A stretch of 64,000 nucleotides of DNA from Acheta domesticus (Eukaryota > Arthropoda > Insecta > Orthoptera > Gryllidae). Shown in pieces: positions 43,725-55,189 of the stretch. Location: the NCBI GenBank assembly GCA_031308135.1, contig JAHLJT010009419.1, positions 34,086,540 to 34,150,539 on the forward strand, given 5' to 3'. The notes under the pieces are model-generated. The model did no database searches, was not told the DNA's origin, and saw nothing but the letters and a program-made list of their open reading frames with translations. The position numbers were made by a program, and so were the translations under genes. The number at the start of each line of letters is the position of its first letter. Within the stretch, counting starts at the first letter, position 1.

Positions 43725-43754
43725 AATAAAATACAATGTTTTTGCTTCAATAAA
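43725..43754 (+). terminator. Polyadenylation signals of the ATP synthase gamma-like gene
   Basis: AATAAA at 43725-43730 and again at 43749-43754, about 300-330 bases after the stop codon. The A-rich AATAAAAATAAAT that follows might be the decayed poly(A) tail of a retrocopy. Confidence 0.5.
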
Positions 43755-43785
43755 GGTTGAATTTTAATAAAAATAAATGTATCTA

Positions 43786-43872
43786 ATAAGTCAATAACCT
43801 CCTCTAACCCTAAGCAGGATAATCCTGCAGCACTAAAGTGCAAAGGGTAAATTAATTAATAAGTCAATAACT
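43786..43872. repeat. Short insertion flanked by a 14-bp direct repeat
   Basis: AATAAGTCAATAAC occurs at 43786-43799 and 43859-43872, bracketing 59 bases that include CAGGATAATCCTG, a small palindrome. It looks like a target-site duplication around a truncated retro-insertion. Confidence 0.5.
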
Positions 43873-43924
43873 TCCAAATTCGATCAATGAACAACATCTT
43901 TCAATTTTAATTTATGCAAATTAA

Positions 43925-44525
43925 ATGTAACATCCTTAAATATCTTTGCACTATCCGACAACAAAATTTAATCAAAAACGAATTAGCCATTTTTTAAAAA
44001 TTTGGACAATATCCCTGGAGCTCCATGTAAAGTATCCACCACAATTAACCCAGATAGTGCTGAATTTTTTTTCTTGGAAATTGAGTTATATGATATTAGA
44101 AATCTGCAATGAGATTATAAGGAAGAAAGTAAAAACAATTTTAAGTTTGTATTGTTGTTAGTATTGATATAATTTTTTAATGTATTTATTCTAGCTTGGC
44201 CATTGGCCCTCTGCAGTCGCATGAGGTAAATATATTAGTATTAGATATATACATAGATAATATTCTAGTTTTAGATATTAATATCGTGCTTATACGATTT
44301 ATAATGAGAAAAGACTAATCAGTTCTAGTCTATGGGGGATCGAAAAATTCTCTTGGTAGCCTTCTTTTTAATCTTCTGCGATGAGGATTTTGCAATGACA
44401 GTGAATGGCGGAAGGGATCTTTTGGGATAGAATTTTGCGACTAAGAGTTTTTCTGCTGAAAATTCGCCTTTTTTTCTGCTCACCATTACATAACTTCCTC
44501 TCTACTCTGTGGCGAGAAAGTAAAA
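43925..44525 (+). repeat. Family A interspersed repeat, copy 8 (3' part, interrupted)
   Basis: Shares ATCCGACAACAAAATTTAAT and AAAACGAATTAGCCATTTTT with copy 3 (23035-23080) and ends GGCGAGAAAGTAAAAAG. From about 44070 to 44440 the sequence does not match and contains a LINE-type 3' end (CTAGCTTGGCCATTGGCCCT). Confidence 0.6.
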
Positions 44526-45175
44526 AGTAGTGCTAAAAATGAAAATATCTTAATGATATCCGGAACGAGAACGCCACAAATAGATCTTACTTCTGAAGTA
44601 TTTACCGGGTTTCAGTTGAAATGTTTCTAATCTGAGAAAGTTATGCGTAGCACAAAGATACTTCCATCCATTCAAACATTTGGGTAATTAGGTGCAAATT
44701 GCGTGTACCTCCTTGCACTTGAACCAAATTTAACCATTTTGGAGTAATATCGATAACAGAACTTAAGGCTGAGGCTTGTGCGAATTTATAGCTAAAAGAA
44801 CCTTAAACGCGGATTTTACGACCGAAAATTTGAAACCTTTTCGATGTGGTGATTCTAATATTTTCCCCCCATATATTATAGTACAGTTTTCTTACCTAAA
44901 ACAATAAATAGTACTATAGCATAGGGAGGAAAGTAGAAAAATATTTAAAACTTCTCGTTAATTTTTTGGCGTGACATTGTCTTACAACTGGGCGCTTTTG
45001 TTCAATAAGAAAGCGAAAGGTTTAGGTCACCGGTAATTTCTTGTTGAGAGAGGGAGGATGTTTAAATGTAACTTTACAATAGTATATGACTGACTCTCTG
45101 CTTTGCTCAAAAACATGATTTTGACGTCATCAGGAGGCGTGGAAATTGCACTGCAAGTGTCTGCTTCTGATCTAC
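44526..45175. other. Unassigned intergenic DNA
   Basis: No gene or repeat seen. Confidence 0.35.
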
Positions 45176-45179
45176 TTAA

Positions 45180-45966
45180 CCTTTCGGGTGCGCCGACAGC
45201 ACCAGCATTCCGTGCTGCCTTTGCGCTTTTATTATTCTAAAATGGAGTAAGGCTGTTTGACATGTCAGAGGGCTTCAGTATTCTCACTTTGCATTATTAT
45301 AAACGAAACGCGGTAATCTCTGTTTCGTTGCCCTCTTTCTTTCAGTCGTAAAGAAGATTTGAAAATACAAAATTCTGACTGCAGAACTCCGTGCTATACC
45401 GCGCCCACTCGTGTGGGTATTTTTGGTATTCCAAACGAATATTTGACTTATTCGGATTGTTCGTTTGCATATATTTTCGATCACTGTGAGCAAAATCAAA
45501 GATGTTGAAAATTGTTTTTTTGTTGATTTGTTCCTATTACTTAGAGTCTTATATTTTTTCTTTGCTGAAGGGCTGAAACAGACTAAGAAATGGGACATCT
45601 TTTTGAGTTACTGGAAACGGCTTGACGAAAACCAATTGTTTTTCTAAAATTTAAGGACAGTGAACTGTTTCATTTAATTAATTTGTCTATGTAATAACAA
45701 TTTTCTAGTTAATTTTTTTCTTTGCTATATTTGGTTTTATAAGGTTTTCAGAAACAGTTTTATATTATTCTATAACTAAAACTAGCCACATTTTTGTGAT
45801 TTATAAACTGTATTAACTTTAAAAATGTAACGAATAATTGTCAGTTTTTATTCTTCCTTCAATTAAATTGAAGTTTTGAGGATTAAAAAGAATGTTTTTT
45901 CTAGGCAGCATACAGTGCTCCTATACACCCACTTTTGTGAGTAAAAAAGGCGCGCCCACCGGAAGG
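45180..45966. mobile_element. piggyBac-like non-autonomous element
   Basis: Left end CCTTTCGGGTGCGCC follows TTAA (45176-45179); the right end is the complement of CCTTCCGGTGGGCGCGCC followed by CTAA (45967-45970), a TTAA with one change. TTAA targeting and CC(T)TT ends fit piggyBac. 787 bp; the frame 45284-45598 (-) has no transposase motif. Confidence 0.75.
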
Positions 45967-45970
45967 CTAA

Positions 45971-46925
45971 TGCAATTAACACAGCCTTATCAAACAGATT
46001 AATTATCACGAGGGCGTGGAATTTAAAAACAGTATTCAATGGCGGCCTTGGTCACCAATTTATAAGAGCTATTGATACTTAAATAAACATAAATATATAA
46101 ATAATGTCTTTTTCATAGTCAACCTTCGAAGTACTTTAATAGCGAAAATATCCTGTGAACCTACCTTGTAGGTACCTTGGTGTGAACCTATGTATTTACT
46201 AATTGTATAATCGTAAAAGCTTTCAGTAACAATTTATTTATTTATTTATTTACGTCAAAAACAGTTAAAAACTGCGTGTGACGAGCTATGGGGAGAAGTG
46301 AATGGGGAAAATTTATTGGAATATTATTGAAATATTTATAAATCTTTAACGTGTTTCTAATTTTCATTTTTCACAAGAAATGAAGAGAAAATTCATTACC
46401 AGAAGTCATATTTTTGCTTCGTCCACATCTTCTGAATTTAACGTACACCTGTCCACGGTTCTCGCACGTACGTCAAAACATCATGTATTCTCACGCAGAT
46501 GGAAACGTCCTGACTAATAACTCAAACCACATAAATTCTCAGAAATATAACGTTAACACACTTTCATAAATTGCTTGAAATTGAACAACAAACAGCTTTC
46601 AAATTTCAAATAATGTTAACTGTCACGCACTCGACTGCCTTGGAAGAACCTGAAAACAAACTTCGCAACTCACTTGACTTGTATAACTGTTTCGAGAGTC
46701 GTGCGGGGCAGGTGGCAAGTGGAGCGCTCTGCCAATTAACGGGCGTGTTTGGGGTTAAAATACAAATATTTGCGAACCCCCGAGAGTTCCACGCGGATGA
46801 GATGATGCACACACTCATGCAATGACTCACTTGGAATGGACGCTCCAAATATTTTACAACATTTCAAGAATTCAAATTCCCCCGTCACCAAGTAAATCAG
46901 CGCTACGCTCACTGAATTTACCTCA
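45971..46925. other. Unassigned DNA with a LINE tail at 46231-46330
   Basis: 46231-46330 contains (TTTA)n, then CGTCAAAAACAGTTAAAAAC and GTGTGACGAGCTATGG, which also occur at 23385-23430: two 5'-truncated tails of one LINE family. The frame 46571-46825 (+) is unrecognised. Confidence 0.4.
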
Positions 46926-46928
46926 AAC

Positions 46929-47533
46929 TATACTAGGGTTTTTATTTCTTGGCGCGTGTCATCACGATGGAATATCGCACGGTATTTCGCGTCGTTCTCG
47001 ATCGTGCCGCATGATCACGACTGTATCGAGCAGTGCTAATTGAACTAATTCATTATATATCTTTGTTTTGTTACATTAAACATTATTTTTCTTTTTCACG
47101 ATCAGTATTGTCTCTAATTGTATAGAAACAGTTTTGCAGCAGAAAAGATAATTATTTTAGAAAAATAAAAATATTTGAAAAATGTTTTTTCCCGAGTTAT
47201 AGAAAATCGATTTCAACGGTAAATGAACTACAAGCAAAAGGAGTGCTCAACAAAATGTGCGCACAGTGAAGCTACATTTACGTCCAGAAGCAAAACAAGG
47301 AGCCATCTCAGCAATTTTTTTTTAAATTCTGGCCCTCAAGAAAATGTGCGCAGATAAATTTCTTTCCCCACACGTCATATACAGTTTTTACTGTTTTTTG
47401 ACAAATAAATAAACATCGTGCTGGCGATCATGCGACTCCTAGCGGCACAACCGAGAACGACGCGAAATACCATGTGCGATATTCCATCTTGATGACACGC
47501 CCCCACGTGCGAAGAAATAAAAACCCAAGTATA
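46929..47533. mobile_element. Foldback element with a LINE piece in its loop
   Basis: Arms 46929-47019 and about 47425-47533 are inverted repeats sharing TATACT.GGGTTTTTATTT, GCGTGTCATCA.GATGGAAT and GTATTTCGCGTCGTTCTCG; the right arm has small extra segments. The loop is largely a LINE 3' piece (47045-47415) related to LINE B, ending in GACAAATAAATAAA. Confidence 0.75.
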
Positions 47534-47726
47534 CTACAGACATCTGACTTATTTTCCTAAAGAGCGCTTTGAAGTTGGACAAAAATGATTAGCTGATTAT
47601 ATTTGATTGAAACAAGTATGTTTAAATATGATCAAGAACGGGTTTTCTACACTGTCATAAATGTCCGGATTACTTCAATGCAATGTACGTAAATGTAATT
47701 GCAATGAACGTACATAAAATTTAATG

Positions 47727-47958
47727 TATATAAATTTATTTCACTTATAATCAATAAGGTAAGCTTCCTAATTTAGTCCCTTCTGCTTGCTTGGCAAATT
47801 TTCTCATGTACAACATCTAAATAGTTTTATATTTCAATATTTAATTGCCTTGTAATTTTATCTTATTGTAGTTATGTATTACTCACTTGATGGAGACACA
47901 AGAGTTCTCCGAAACGTCCTCCTAATGTATTACTCGTTCACTTTACATTTGCAGACGG
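47727..47958 (+). repeat. Left arm of a perfect 232-bp inverted repeat
   Basis: Base-for-base reverse complement of 48374-48605 as far as I can read. Contains TTGATGGAGA...TCTCCGAAACGTCC at 47888-47923, the stem-plus-GAAACGT(C/T) motif of Penelope-like ends. The 415-base spacer shows no gene. Confidence 0.95.
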
Positions 47959-48373
47959 AGCGCTGCGATTTGTTTACATGAGGTCACCGCCGACTGAGAA
48001 ACGCGCGTCTGCAGTATATAGGCCTACTGACCGTTTAATATGATATAGATGGCGGTGAGCAGCACACAGAATCCCGGCAGAGCAAGAACATAACCATTAA
48101 GCAGTACATAAGTGCAAAGAAGAAATAAAAGTTTTGTACGTGAATGTTGTGAAGCTTGTGGTGTGATCCATTTTATTGTATATTATCTTAATCATTTAAG
48201 AGCGCGACTCCAGCTCACTGTCAGAAAGGCATAATTCGTCAGCTGTGTCCATAGCGTTTGTGCTGCCTTCAGAAACAGCTGATTGGTCAGATGCTGATTG
48301 ACATCGGGGCTATTCGAGTATTCTCGGTTGTGTGTTCGGGTCTTCACTTTCAAAATAACAGTTCCTAATTCTG

Positions 48374-48605
48374 CCGTCTGCAAATGTAAAGTGAACGAGT
48401 AATACATTAGGAGGACGTTTCGGAGAACTCTTGTGTCTCCATCAAGTGAGTAATACATAACTACAATAAGATAAAATTACAAGGCAATTAAATATTGAAA
48501 TATAAAACTATTTAGATGTTGTACATGAGAAAATTTGCCAAGCAAGCAGAAGGGACTAAATTAGGAAGCTTACCTTATTGATTATAAGTGAAATAAATTT
48601 ATATA
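48374..48605 (-). repeat. Right arm of the perfect 232-bp inverted repeat
   Basis: In minus sense this arm lies directly downstream of the GIY-YIG region of Penelope-like element 1 (48700-50230), so it is probably that element's terminal repeat, and the left arm its inverted partner. Perfect identity suggests a recent event or conversion between the arms. Confidence 0.95.
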
Positions 48606-48699
48606 AATAATGTGAGACCTAATGTTACGTATTATATACATTATAATATTATGAATATAATGCGTAGCATGAGACCTAACGTATTAGTGAAATAATTAC

Positions 48700-49398
48700 T
48701 TTCTACCATAGTGTTCATAGATTAATATAACTTTATATGTAGAGTTTCAGAAACCATTCGGGGAAATTTTCTGTTTTCAACATCTACACTATTGACATTA
48801 TCAAAATTCCGTTTTTATTCTGTGACTCGTGGCAGAATTCTGTCTGTTCGGAGTTTTCCTATATTCCTCATATGTTTTTTAATTCTTGTAAATAACTTCC
48901 TTTTGTTCTGTCCTACGTAACATTCATCACAATTCTGACAAGCAATTTTATAAACAATGTTTTCTTTTTCCTTATAAAGTATGCCATCTTTACATTTAAT
49001 AACATTTATTTTATTTAAAATCTTATATCTAACCTAGAATTTATCATTGAATCTCTTTTTTATGTCTCTTTGGATTCTATTAGTAATTTCCAGTTCATAG
49101 GGAATCACTAAATTCGAAATGTCATTATTAGAACCATTATTCCTAATTGTATCATTATCTACCAAAATTTGGTTATTAACTTTCTTACAGTAATTTGACC
49201 TTTTTTAATAAACTTCTTAATAATTTTTCTAGGGTAATCATTGGTTGGTTCTCAATGATATCCAGATTACTTTTATGATTCTCCTCCTGCGAAATGTACA
49301 TTATTCTATCAATCATCCCATAAATATGTCCAATTTTCATCGCGGTCGGGTGTCCAGATTTGTAATTCAAGGTATGGCTAGTAGTCTTCTCCTTTTTT

Positions 49399-49431
<33 letters not shown>

Positions 49432-50230
49432 TTAAATTCTGGCCCTCAAGAAAATGTGCGCAGATAAATTTTTTCCCCACACGTCATATACAGTTTTTAC
49501 TGTTTTTTGACAAATAAATAAATAAATAGAAATAAATTTTTGTTAACAGTCTTTATTGCATTATCTTCTCCAGTGATTTTTATATCCAAATAATTTAATT
49601 GAAAATTGTTTTCTAGTTCAATAGTGAATTGAATTTTTGTTTCATATTTATTGCATTTTTCCAAAATCTCATTCGTTTTATCTTTATGTATTATCATGAA
49701 TATGTCAACAATCTGTAAAAATATGTCTGTTTGGGGTAAAACAGATCTTTCCATTTCCCTGATGACAATCCCTGGTACCATCTACTTGGCGAAAAATTAA
49801 ATTATTGAATGTAAATCCAATGCTCGACAAAATACAACAAACAATGGTAATAATTTCATGTTTGGGGATGGAAATCAAATCATTTCCTTCGAGAGCTTCA
49901 CTTAAACTCTCAATGATACTGGGAAACATTCCAATGATATCTAAGGACGCTAAAATATGATTAGCAGGTATTCTTATTCCATTAATTTGAGTTACTAATT
50001 CCCTTCTATTAAGAACCACATGTTGTGAATTTAATTTAAGTAATGGTTTTAAAACTATTTTTAAGTATTTACACACTTCGTATTGAGGCATCCCAATACT
50101 AGAAACCACCGGCCTCATCGGTAAGTCAGGTTTGTGAGCCTTGATAAGCCCATTCGCTCTGGAGACATTACCAGTTGTAGGGTATATTTTGTAATATGAG
50201 TCATTATCAATAAAAAGAAGGCAGTGTTTT
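48700..50230 (-). mobile_element. Penelope-like element 1: reverse transcriptase plus GIY-YIG nuclease, degenerate
   Basis: In minus order: ANGLIKAHKPDLPMRPVVSS (reverse transcriptase entry, about 50160-50100), SLDIIGMFPSI (motif A with its aspartate), FTFNNLIFRQVDGT, a shortened stretch where the next conserved block should be, DIFMIIHKDKTNEILEKC (the YVDD box reduced to IVDI), QFTIELENNFQLNYLDIKI, then after a LINE insertion NYKSGHPTAMKIGHIYGMID and VYKIACQNCDECYVGQNKRK with RIKKHMRNIGKL, the GIY-YIG nuclease. Damaged catalytic box and shifts make it inactive. The 5' end is truncated near 50230. Confidence 0.88.
49396..49530 (+). mobile_element. LINE tail inserted into Penelope-like element 1, preceded by (TC)n
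   Basis: A (TC)n run (49398-49424) and T-tract precede AATTCTGGCCCTCAAGAAAA, CACACGTCATATACAGTTTT and GACAAATAAATAAATAAA. The same segment occurs at 47333-47415 (+) and in minus sense at 56155-56250 (end of LINE B). It separates the Penelope-like pieces LDIKI...NKNLF and NYKSGHP. Confidence 0.8.
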
Positions 50231-50560
50231 ATAGGTCTTAGTGAAGTGCAGTGCAGTGTGATCCTAATTGTATAAACATTCAGTGCGGAGTTAGACTATA
50301 GAACTTTTTTTTTCTCTTAATGTAATTTAATGTTTTTCGTCAGTCAGTTTTTATTATAATCATTATTTTACCATTATTATTAGTATTATTATATAAAATG
50401 TTAGTTATATTACCTTATTATTATTATTAGTAGTAGTAGTAGTAGTAGCATTATTAGTATTATATGTTACTGAGAGACTGTGTTTTTCCATGTTTTTGTA
50501 ATTAACTGCCATCGGGTTATACCCAATTGCAGTTTAAATAAATTTACCTTATTTTATATT
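50231..50560. repeat. TTA/TAG-rich microsatellite and LINE 3' end
   Basis: ATT/TTA units near 50371-50430, then (TAG)n at 50429-50450. GCCATCGGGTTATACCCAAT followed by TTTAAATAAATTTACC at 50508-50548 is typical of a LINE 3' hairpin and tail. Confidence 0.5.
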
Positions 50561-53090
50561 TGTACTTTTTCCATATTTTTATGGTCTCTTGTAGTTCTTG
50601 AATAAAAAGAAAACAACAATGATGACCGAGATAAAATAATATTTCAGTCCCAATTGAAAATATTCATTATATATCATCCAACTTCGACTTGACTCGACTT
50701 TTGTCGAGTATGTAGTACTATGTTATTTGCGTTCCTGGCAGTGACAAATTGTTTGGAGCTCAAAAAGCAATAATTGTCACCAATACCGAACGCGTGACGA
50801 TACCGCTTTGAACGATGTTTATTAAGTTGCAGGACGGTAGCCGTTAACTGAAGAGGGAGAAACAATACTCAAAAAGAACCTCAGAGTTTGTATAGTAAAA
50901 TGTTTATTCAATCACATTTAACTATTCCAATATCAGCAAAACAAATATAATACGAAGGGGAAAAATAACTTCGTTCAATTTCGACACGTAGTTTTTAATA
51001 TTTATACTTACAAGACAGTGTATAGTTTTAATACATACAACTGTTTAATCCCTTGTTGTAAACTATATTTGTATGTTCCTTGTTGTAAATAAAATATTTC
51101 TCTCACTATTCTCAATTTTAATAATATATGATGAATGAAGAAAGACAATGGACTTCGATAGTCGGCATACATAGATCACTGTTAGGTTGCACCAAGAATA
51201 AGTCAGACTTAATTCATTCAAGTGCTTCATCGACGAAGACCACCATCCCGACGATATACACTCACCAGATCCGGAATATAAAGAAAGAAAAGAAACTGGA
51301 TTTTGGGTGGGGGGAAATCCAAGTCGCACGAATATTATTTGTCTCTCTTAAAGGATCCCCCAAAATATATGGTCTGCCACAGACATGGTGTGTCATGTGA
51401 AATGGAAAAATATTACCATAATTTTACCAAAATAGTACCATAGCTTTCTCAATTAGGATAAACGCACCAATAATTAACATGAACATTTTGGAACATTTTA
51501 ATTATTATTAAAACCATGAAAACTCCAAAAATGTGAGACTGTTCCTTATAAAACATTCCAATTTTATCATGTTTCTTTTATTTAATACATACTTTTAAAT
51601 TAAATTTGTAGAGTTTGATAGGATGAAGCATCAGTGGTAGACAGGCAAATAAAATATCTTTTGATTGTTATTAACAATTTATTTCATATTTCAACTTATA
51701 TAATATAGTTCAAAAAGTACAAATATTACAAACATAATATACCCTAGACTTGGTTAATATGAAATCTATTTTTTTATGACAGAAAGGTTTAAATAACTGA
51801 TCCATGTAAAAAACCTACAATTGCGTTTAGAACTTTATAAGTAACTTTCACAATAATCTTTATGTATGAGTATCCCGTCGTACGTGCGTATTGAGTATAT
51901 AGGAAACGAACACCTCGCAATTTTTTTAAAGTGTGAACTTCAACGCCTGATATATAAAAATAGAATTGCTACACAATAAAAATATCTAAAAGAAAAAGCA
52001 TGCAGATTCAAATTCTTGAATGTCAGTAGTTGAGATAACTTTTGAATAATGAATCGCTTCGAGAATCATTATGTCTTTTCCATTCTTCGCAAACATGTTC
52101 CGATGCATGTTTAAAGAATTCTGGGATTGTTGTTTAGGATGATCATTCTGAAAGCTGACGATTTCCAATGTTTACTTGCAACACAGTTAAGTGTTTTTTT
52201 TTCGGAAATACTGCTAAAATAGAGTTTTTCTATTTTTGAGTATCCATGGTAGAAAAACGTCAGGCGGTGACTTTTCAAAATTATACCTCGATATTCTGAA
52301 CCTTTCAAATTATTCTTCCTGTGCCAACACTTCAATGGAGAAACTGTAAGGAGTTCATCATTTAGAGCTCCTTGAGGTAATTCTGGTGAGGCAGGTTTCA
52401 TTTATCCTGGAAGGAGGATCATTGAATTACCACTAACATTTCGTTGTAAAGTAAAGTTTCCCTAAGTCTTTGCTTAGTCGTTCAAGTCGGAATTCCGCCC
52501 TAAGCTCTATTCTTCCTTCCAAGTATCTGACGAAAAATGTTTCTTTCTTTCGTTCTTTCATTCATTCTTTCTTTTCTAGCATTTTTCGTGGTGATGCCTC
52601 CTTCTCGTGTCTTTTTATTTTTCAGCTCTTCTCGTTCTTTCTTATTTTGCTGTTGTAGGGTGCTGATCCTCCAAGATTCGCGTTTTCTGAGCTTTGCTTC
52701 CATTATACGCCTTCCAGGTACTATCCGATATCACAAAACCAAAATCTTTCCTGATTTTTTAAAATTCCTAGACAGTGTTTCTGCCTAAAGGAAACTTTTT
52801 TGAAGGGACTAGGAATATTGACAAAAATATCAAGAGAAAGTAAAAAAAATAAAAGCAAATACAAACTCAATGCTAAAACGGGGTTTGTTGAAATAGTGTC
52901 ATTTACTGCATGTTTCAGTACTTGACATTGCTTGAGAACTTGACACACTCAGTCAGCCACTGGACCTTCTTGAATGTGGAACTCTGGTGACTTCCTAAGA
53001 AATGTCCGAATCATCTATAAAAATTAAACAACAAAACACTCGAAGTTGATAAGTTAGTTTCGGGTAGTAAATAGTTTATAATAAACTACT
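50561..53090. other. Unassigned intergenic DNA
   Basis: Several frames of 60-96 codons (e.g. 51128-51400 +, 52111-52401 -, 52537-52788 +) without recognisable motifs and without support from one another. 52530-52660 is a TTTC-rich tract. I see no gene here. Confidence 0.35.
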
Positions 53091-53590
53091 GTGTGTGCTG
53101 GCTTCACGTGTCAAGAAAGCTCACACCCGATTTTGCCACGAAAACACGTGGCAATTAATTAGCAATAAATCATTTGAGGGTTTCCGTCGGGCGGCAGACC
53201 GAATTTAACTTATGCGTGTGCTGACGCCCAGTTCACACCTCTTTTCGCCACGAGAATACGTGGCAATTAATTCCAAATTGTAGCAATTAATTAGCAATAA
53301 ATCGGTTGAGGGTATTCGTCGAGCTACGTCCCGAATCCAACTTGTGTATGCTGACACCCAGCTCACACAGGTTTTCGCCCCGAAAATACGTGGCAATTAA
53401 CTCCAAGTTGCGGCAATTAATTAAGAATAAATCATTTGAGGATTTCCATCGAGTGGACCCGACTTCAACTTCTGTGTGTGCTGGCTTGACACGTCGAGCC
53501 AGCGCACACCTAATTTCGCCCCGAAAGTACCTGACAATGCTAAATTGTGGTAATGAATGAGTAATTAATGGCAATAAATCATTTGACACA
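53091..53590 (+). repeat. Tandem repeat, ~131-bp unit, four copies
   Basis: Units begin at the GTGTGCTGGC/GTGCTGACGCCCAG block at about 53091, 53214, 53345 and 53477. Each contains AGCTCACAC...TTTCGCC.CGAAAATACG, TGGCAATTAA.T and AATAAATCATTTGAGG. The copies are diverged, with the third and second most similar. Confidence 0.85.
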
Positions 53591-54174
53591 TTTCATTATG
53601 GTGAGCTTACATGGCTGTTACAGCTTGACGCACCTTTTACATTACATTGCTGTCGCTGTTCACAAACGCCGCTAAAGAACTCTCAAGTTTATAACAGCGC
53701 TTCAAGCACACGTAACACGAAGCACACGTAAAATTACGGTTACACACAGGCTGCGAAAAATGAATTTTCTTAAGGAATTTTTATTTCTAGGTCAAAACGC
53801 TAACTGGAATTGGGAGTAGGTGAAAAGAATTAGGTCAATATGCTAAAATGGGAATTGTTTATTACTGTTATGAGAAACAAGCTGGTGTTTTTCCCAACCA
53901 GAAATGTCTGACCTGTATACTCGTGTACATACTTTTATACATCACAATTGCGACGTATAAGTAAATTTACAATACATCAACTCAACTTTCAATAACGTAA
54001 TATTACAATTAGTCGCGCTTGGTAAATGATTAATTTATTACCAAGTCATTATGTTACTATTTAGTTTGGAAACAAGTTATTTTACTTTCACCCCCTAGGT
54101 AGTTGATTAATTAATTGAATTGTGATTACGGGCGCGTCAACTACTGAAGTCATTATTCCCGTAAGTGTAGTGCG
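53591..54174. other. Unassigned intergenic DNA
   Basis: No gene or repeat seen. Confidence 0.35.
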
Positions 54175-54656
54175 TGGTTTTTCATCGAGAGGTGGCGGTG
54201 ATCTTTCCCCGCTGGATAGCAAGATCCGGCGCCGACCTACCGTCGACTAGTGGAGTTTCCCCAATCAGGTATTTCCACCCAGCGGGGAACCGCCCCTGCC
54301 GGAACAGACTCTAAGCTCCCGGCCGGTCTCCCGGCACGTGTGGTAGTGTAGTATATGTTAGTATACATGTGCGTCAGGGGTGAAGATAGAGCAAGGAAGA
54401 GGAAGGAAAGATCGCGCGCGGTCCGTGGCCCGTTTTTTAGGGTACTGCTCCGTCATTCGCCTGGTGTTGACCGGAGAAACCACGGAAAACTACCGATCAG
54501 AGCAGCCGGCCGCTAGAATTCTCCTCCAGACAGCGACTGAATTCGACGTAGCTGACACGCCAGGTATCCTTGCTGACGTTGCGGCTCGAACATAGGACCT
54601 CCCGATCAGAGAGATTGCAGTGACATCAGTTGATGCACTAAGCCTTCTCTCCCAGT
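54175..54656 (-). mobile_element. tRNA-derived SINE, copy 3
   Basis: The complement starts ACTGGGAGAGAAGGCTTAGT, has GTTCGAGCCGC in B-box position, the CTGTCTGGAGGAGAATTCTA body block, and ends with the GATTGGGGAAACTCC and CCGCTGG tail. Nearly the full length of copy 1; lies about 110 bases from the receptor's last exon. Confidence 0.85.
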
Positions 54657-54768
54657 GAAGTTGCTTTGAAGCCCTTCAGTGATTTCACTTGAGTCACTTT
54701 AGCATCGTAAAACTTGTGCTAACAGTGCACCTACAGCGCATGAAAAAAAATCTAAAGTTCTTTTCCAA

Positions 54769-55158
54769 CTAAAACGCCGGACGACCGCTCGCCCCACCTC
54801 GGAATTCGAGGCATTCTGTAACCACCAGTGCCCGAACGTTCGAGGCACCCTGTAACCACCGCTCGGCCACGAAGCTGAGCGTGGCCGCGGCCGCGCCGCT
54901 GCCCCACGCGACCAGCAGCGGCGTGAGGTTGACGAGCGACAAGCGCTGGTAGGCGGAGCCGGGCGCGGGCTCGCGCTGGCCCGCCGCCCTCGTGCCGTTG
55001 TTCTCGTGGGCGATGCGCGCCAGGTTGTCCGCGCACCACTTGTCCACCAGGCCGGCCTCCACCAGGCGCTGCAGCAGGCCGCTCCAGCGATCGCGCAGCC
55101 GCCAGCGCGCGCGCACCGGGAACACGTAGAAGGCCGGCGACAGCACGCACTCGCGCAC
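54769..55158 (-). CDS. Ionotropic receptor, last exon (partial gene)
   Basis: Chemosensory ionotropic receptors are divergent ionotropic glutamate receptors of protostomes that form ligand-gated channels in sensory dendrites. This exon encodes the end of the S2 ligand-binding half (VRECVLSPAFYVFPVRARWR, then LLQRLVEAGLVDKWCADNLA, the usual 'rl.e.Glv..W' helix), the final membrane segment (LSLVNLTPLLVAWGSGAAAA to FVAERW) and a short cytoplasmic tail ending GGASGRPAF. The acceptor is a CTGCTGCTGCAG ending at 55159. The exon is GC-rich (third positions mostly G/C) unlike its introns. The frame is intact, so the gene may be active. Exon length and TM4 position match the family; the ligand is unknown. 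Confidence 0.82.
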   Translation of the reverse strand: MRECVLSPAFYVFPVRARWRLRDRWSGLLQRLVEAGLVDKWCADNLARIAHENNGTRAAGQREPAPGSAYQRLSLVNLTPLLVAWGSGAAAATLSFVAERWLQGASNVRALVVTECLEFRGGASGRPAF

Positions 55159-55189
55159 CTGCAGCAGCAGCACCGCCCCCGCTCACATG

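Noticed and set aside
43786..43872. 14-bp direct repeat as the target duplication of the ATP synthase gamma retrocopy
   Set aside because: Both copies lie downstream of the gene and bracket only 59 bases, so they belong to a separate small insertion.
47888..47923. Calling the GAAACGTC stem motif a hammerhead ribozyme
   Set aside because: The conserved CUGANGA core is incomplete here and there is an extra or missing base next to the stem; stem III and a cleavage site cannot be placed with confidence by eye. Reported only as a motif.
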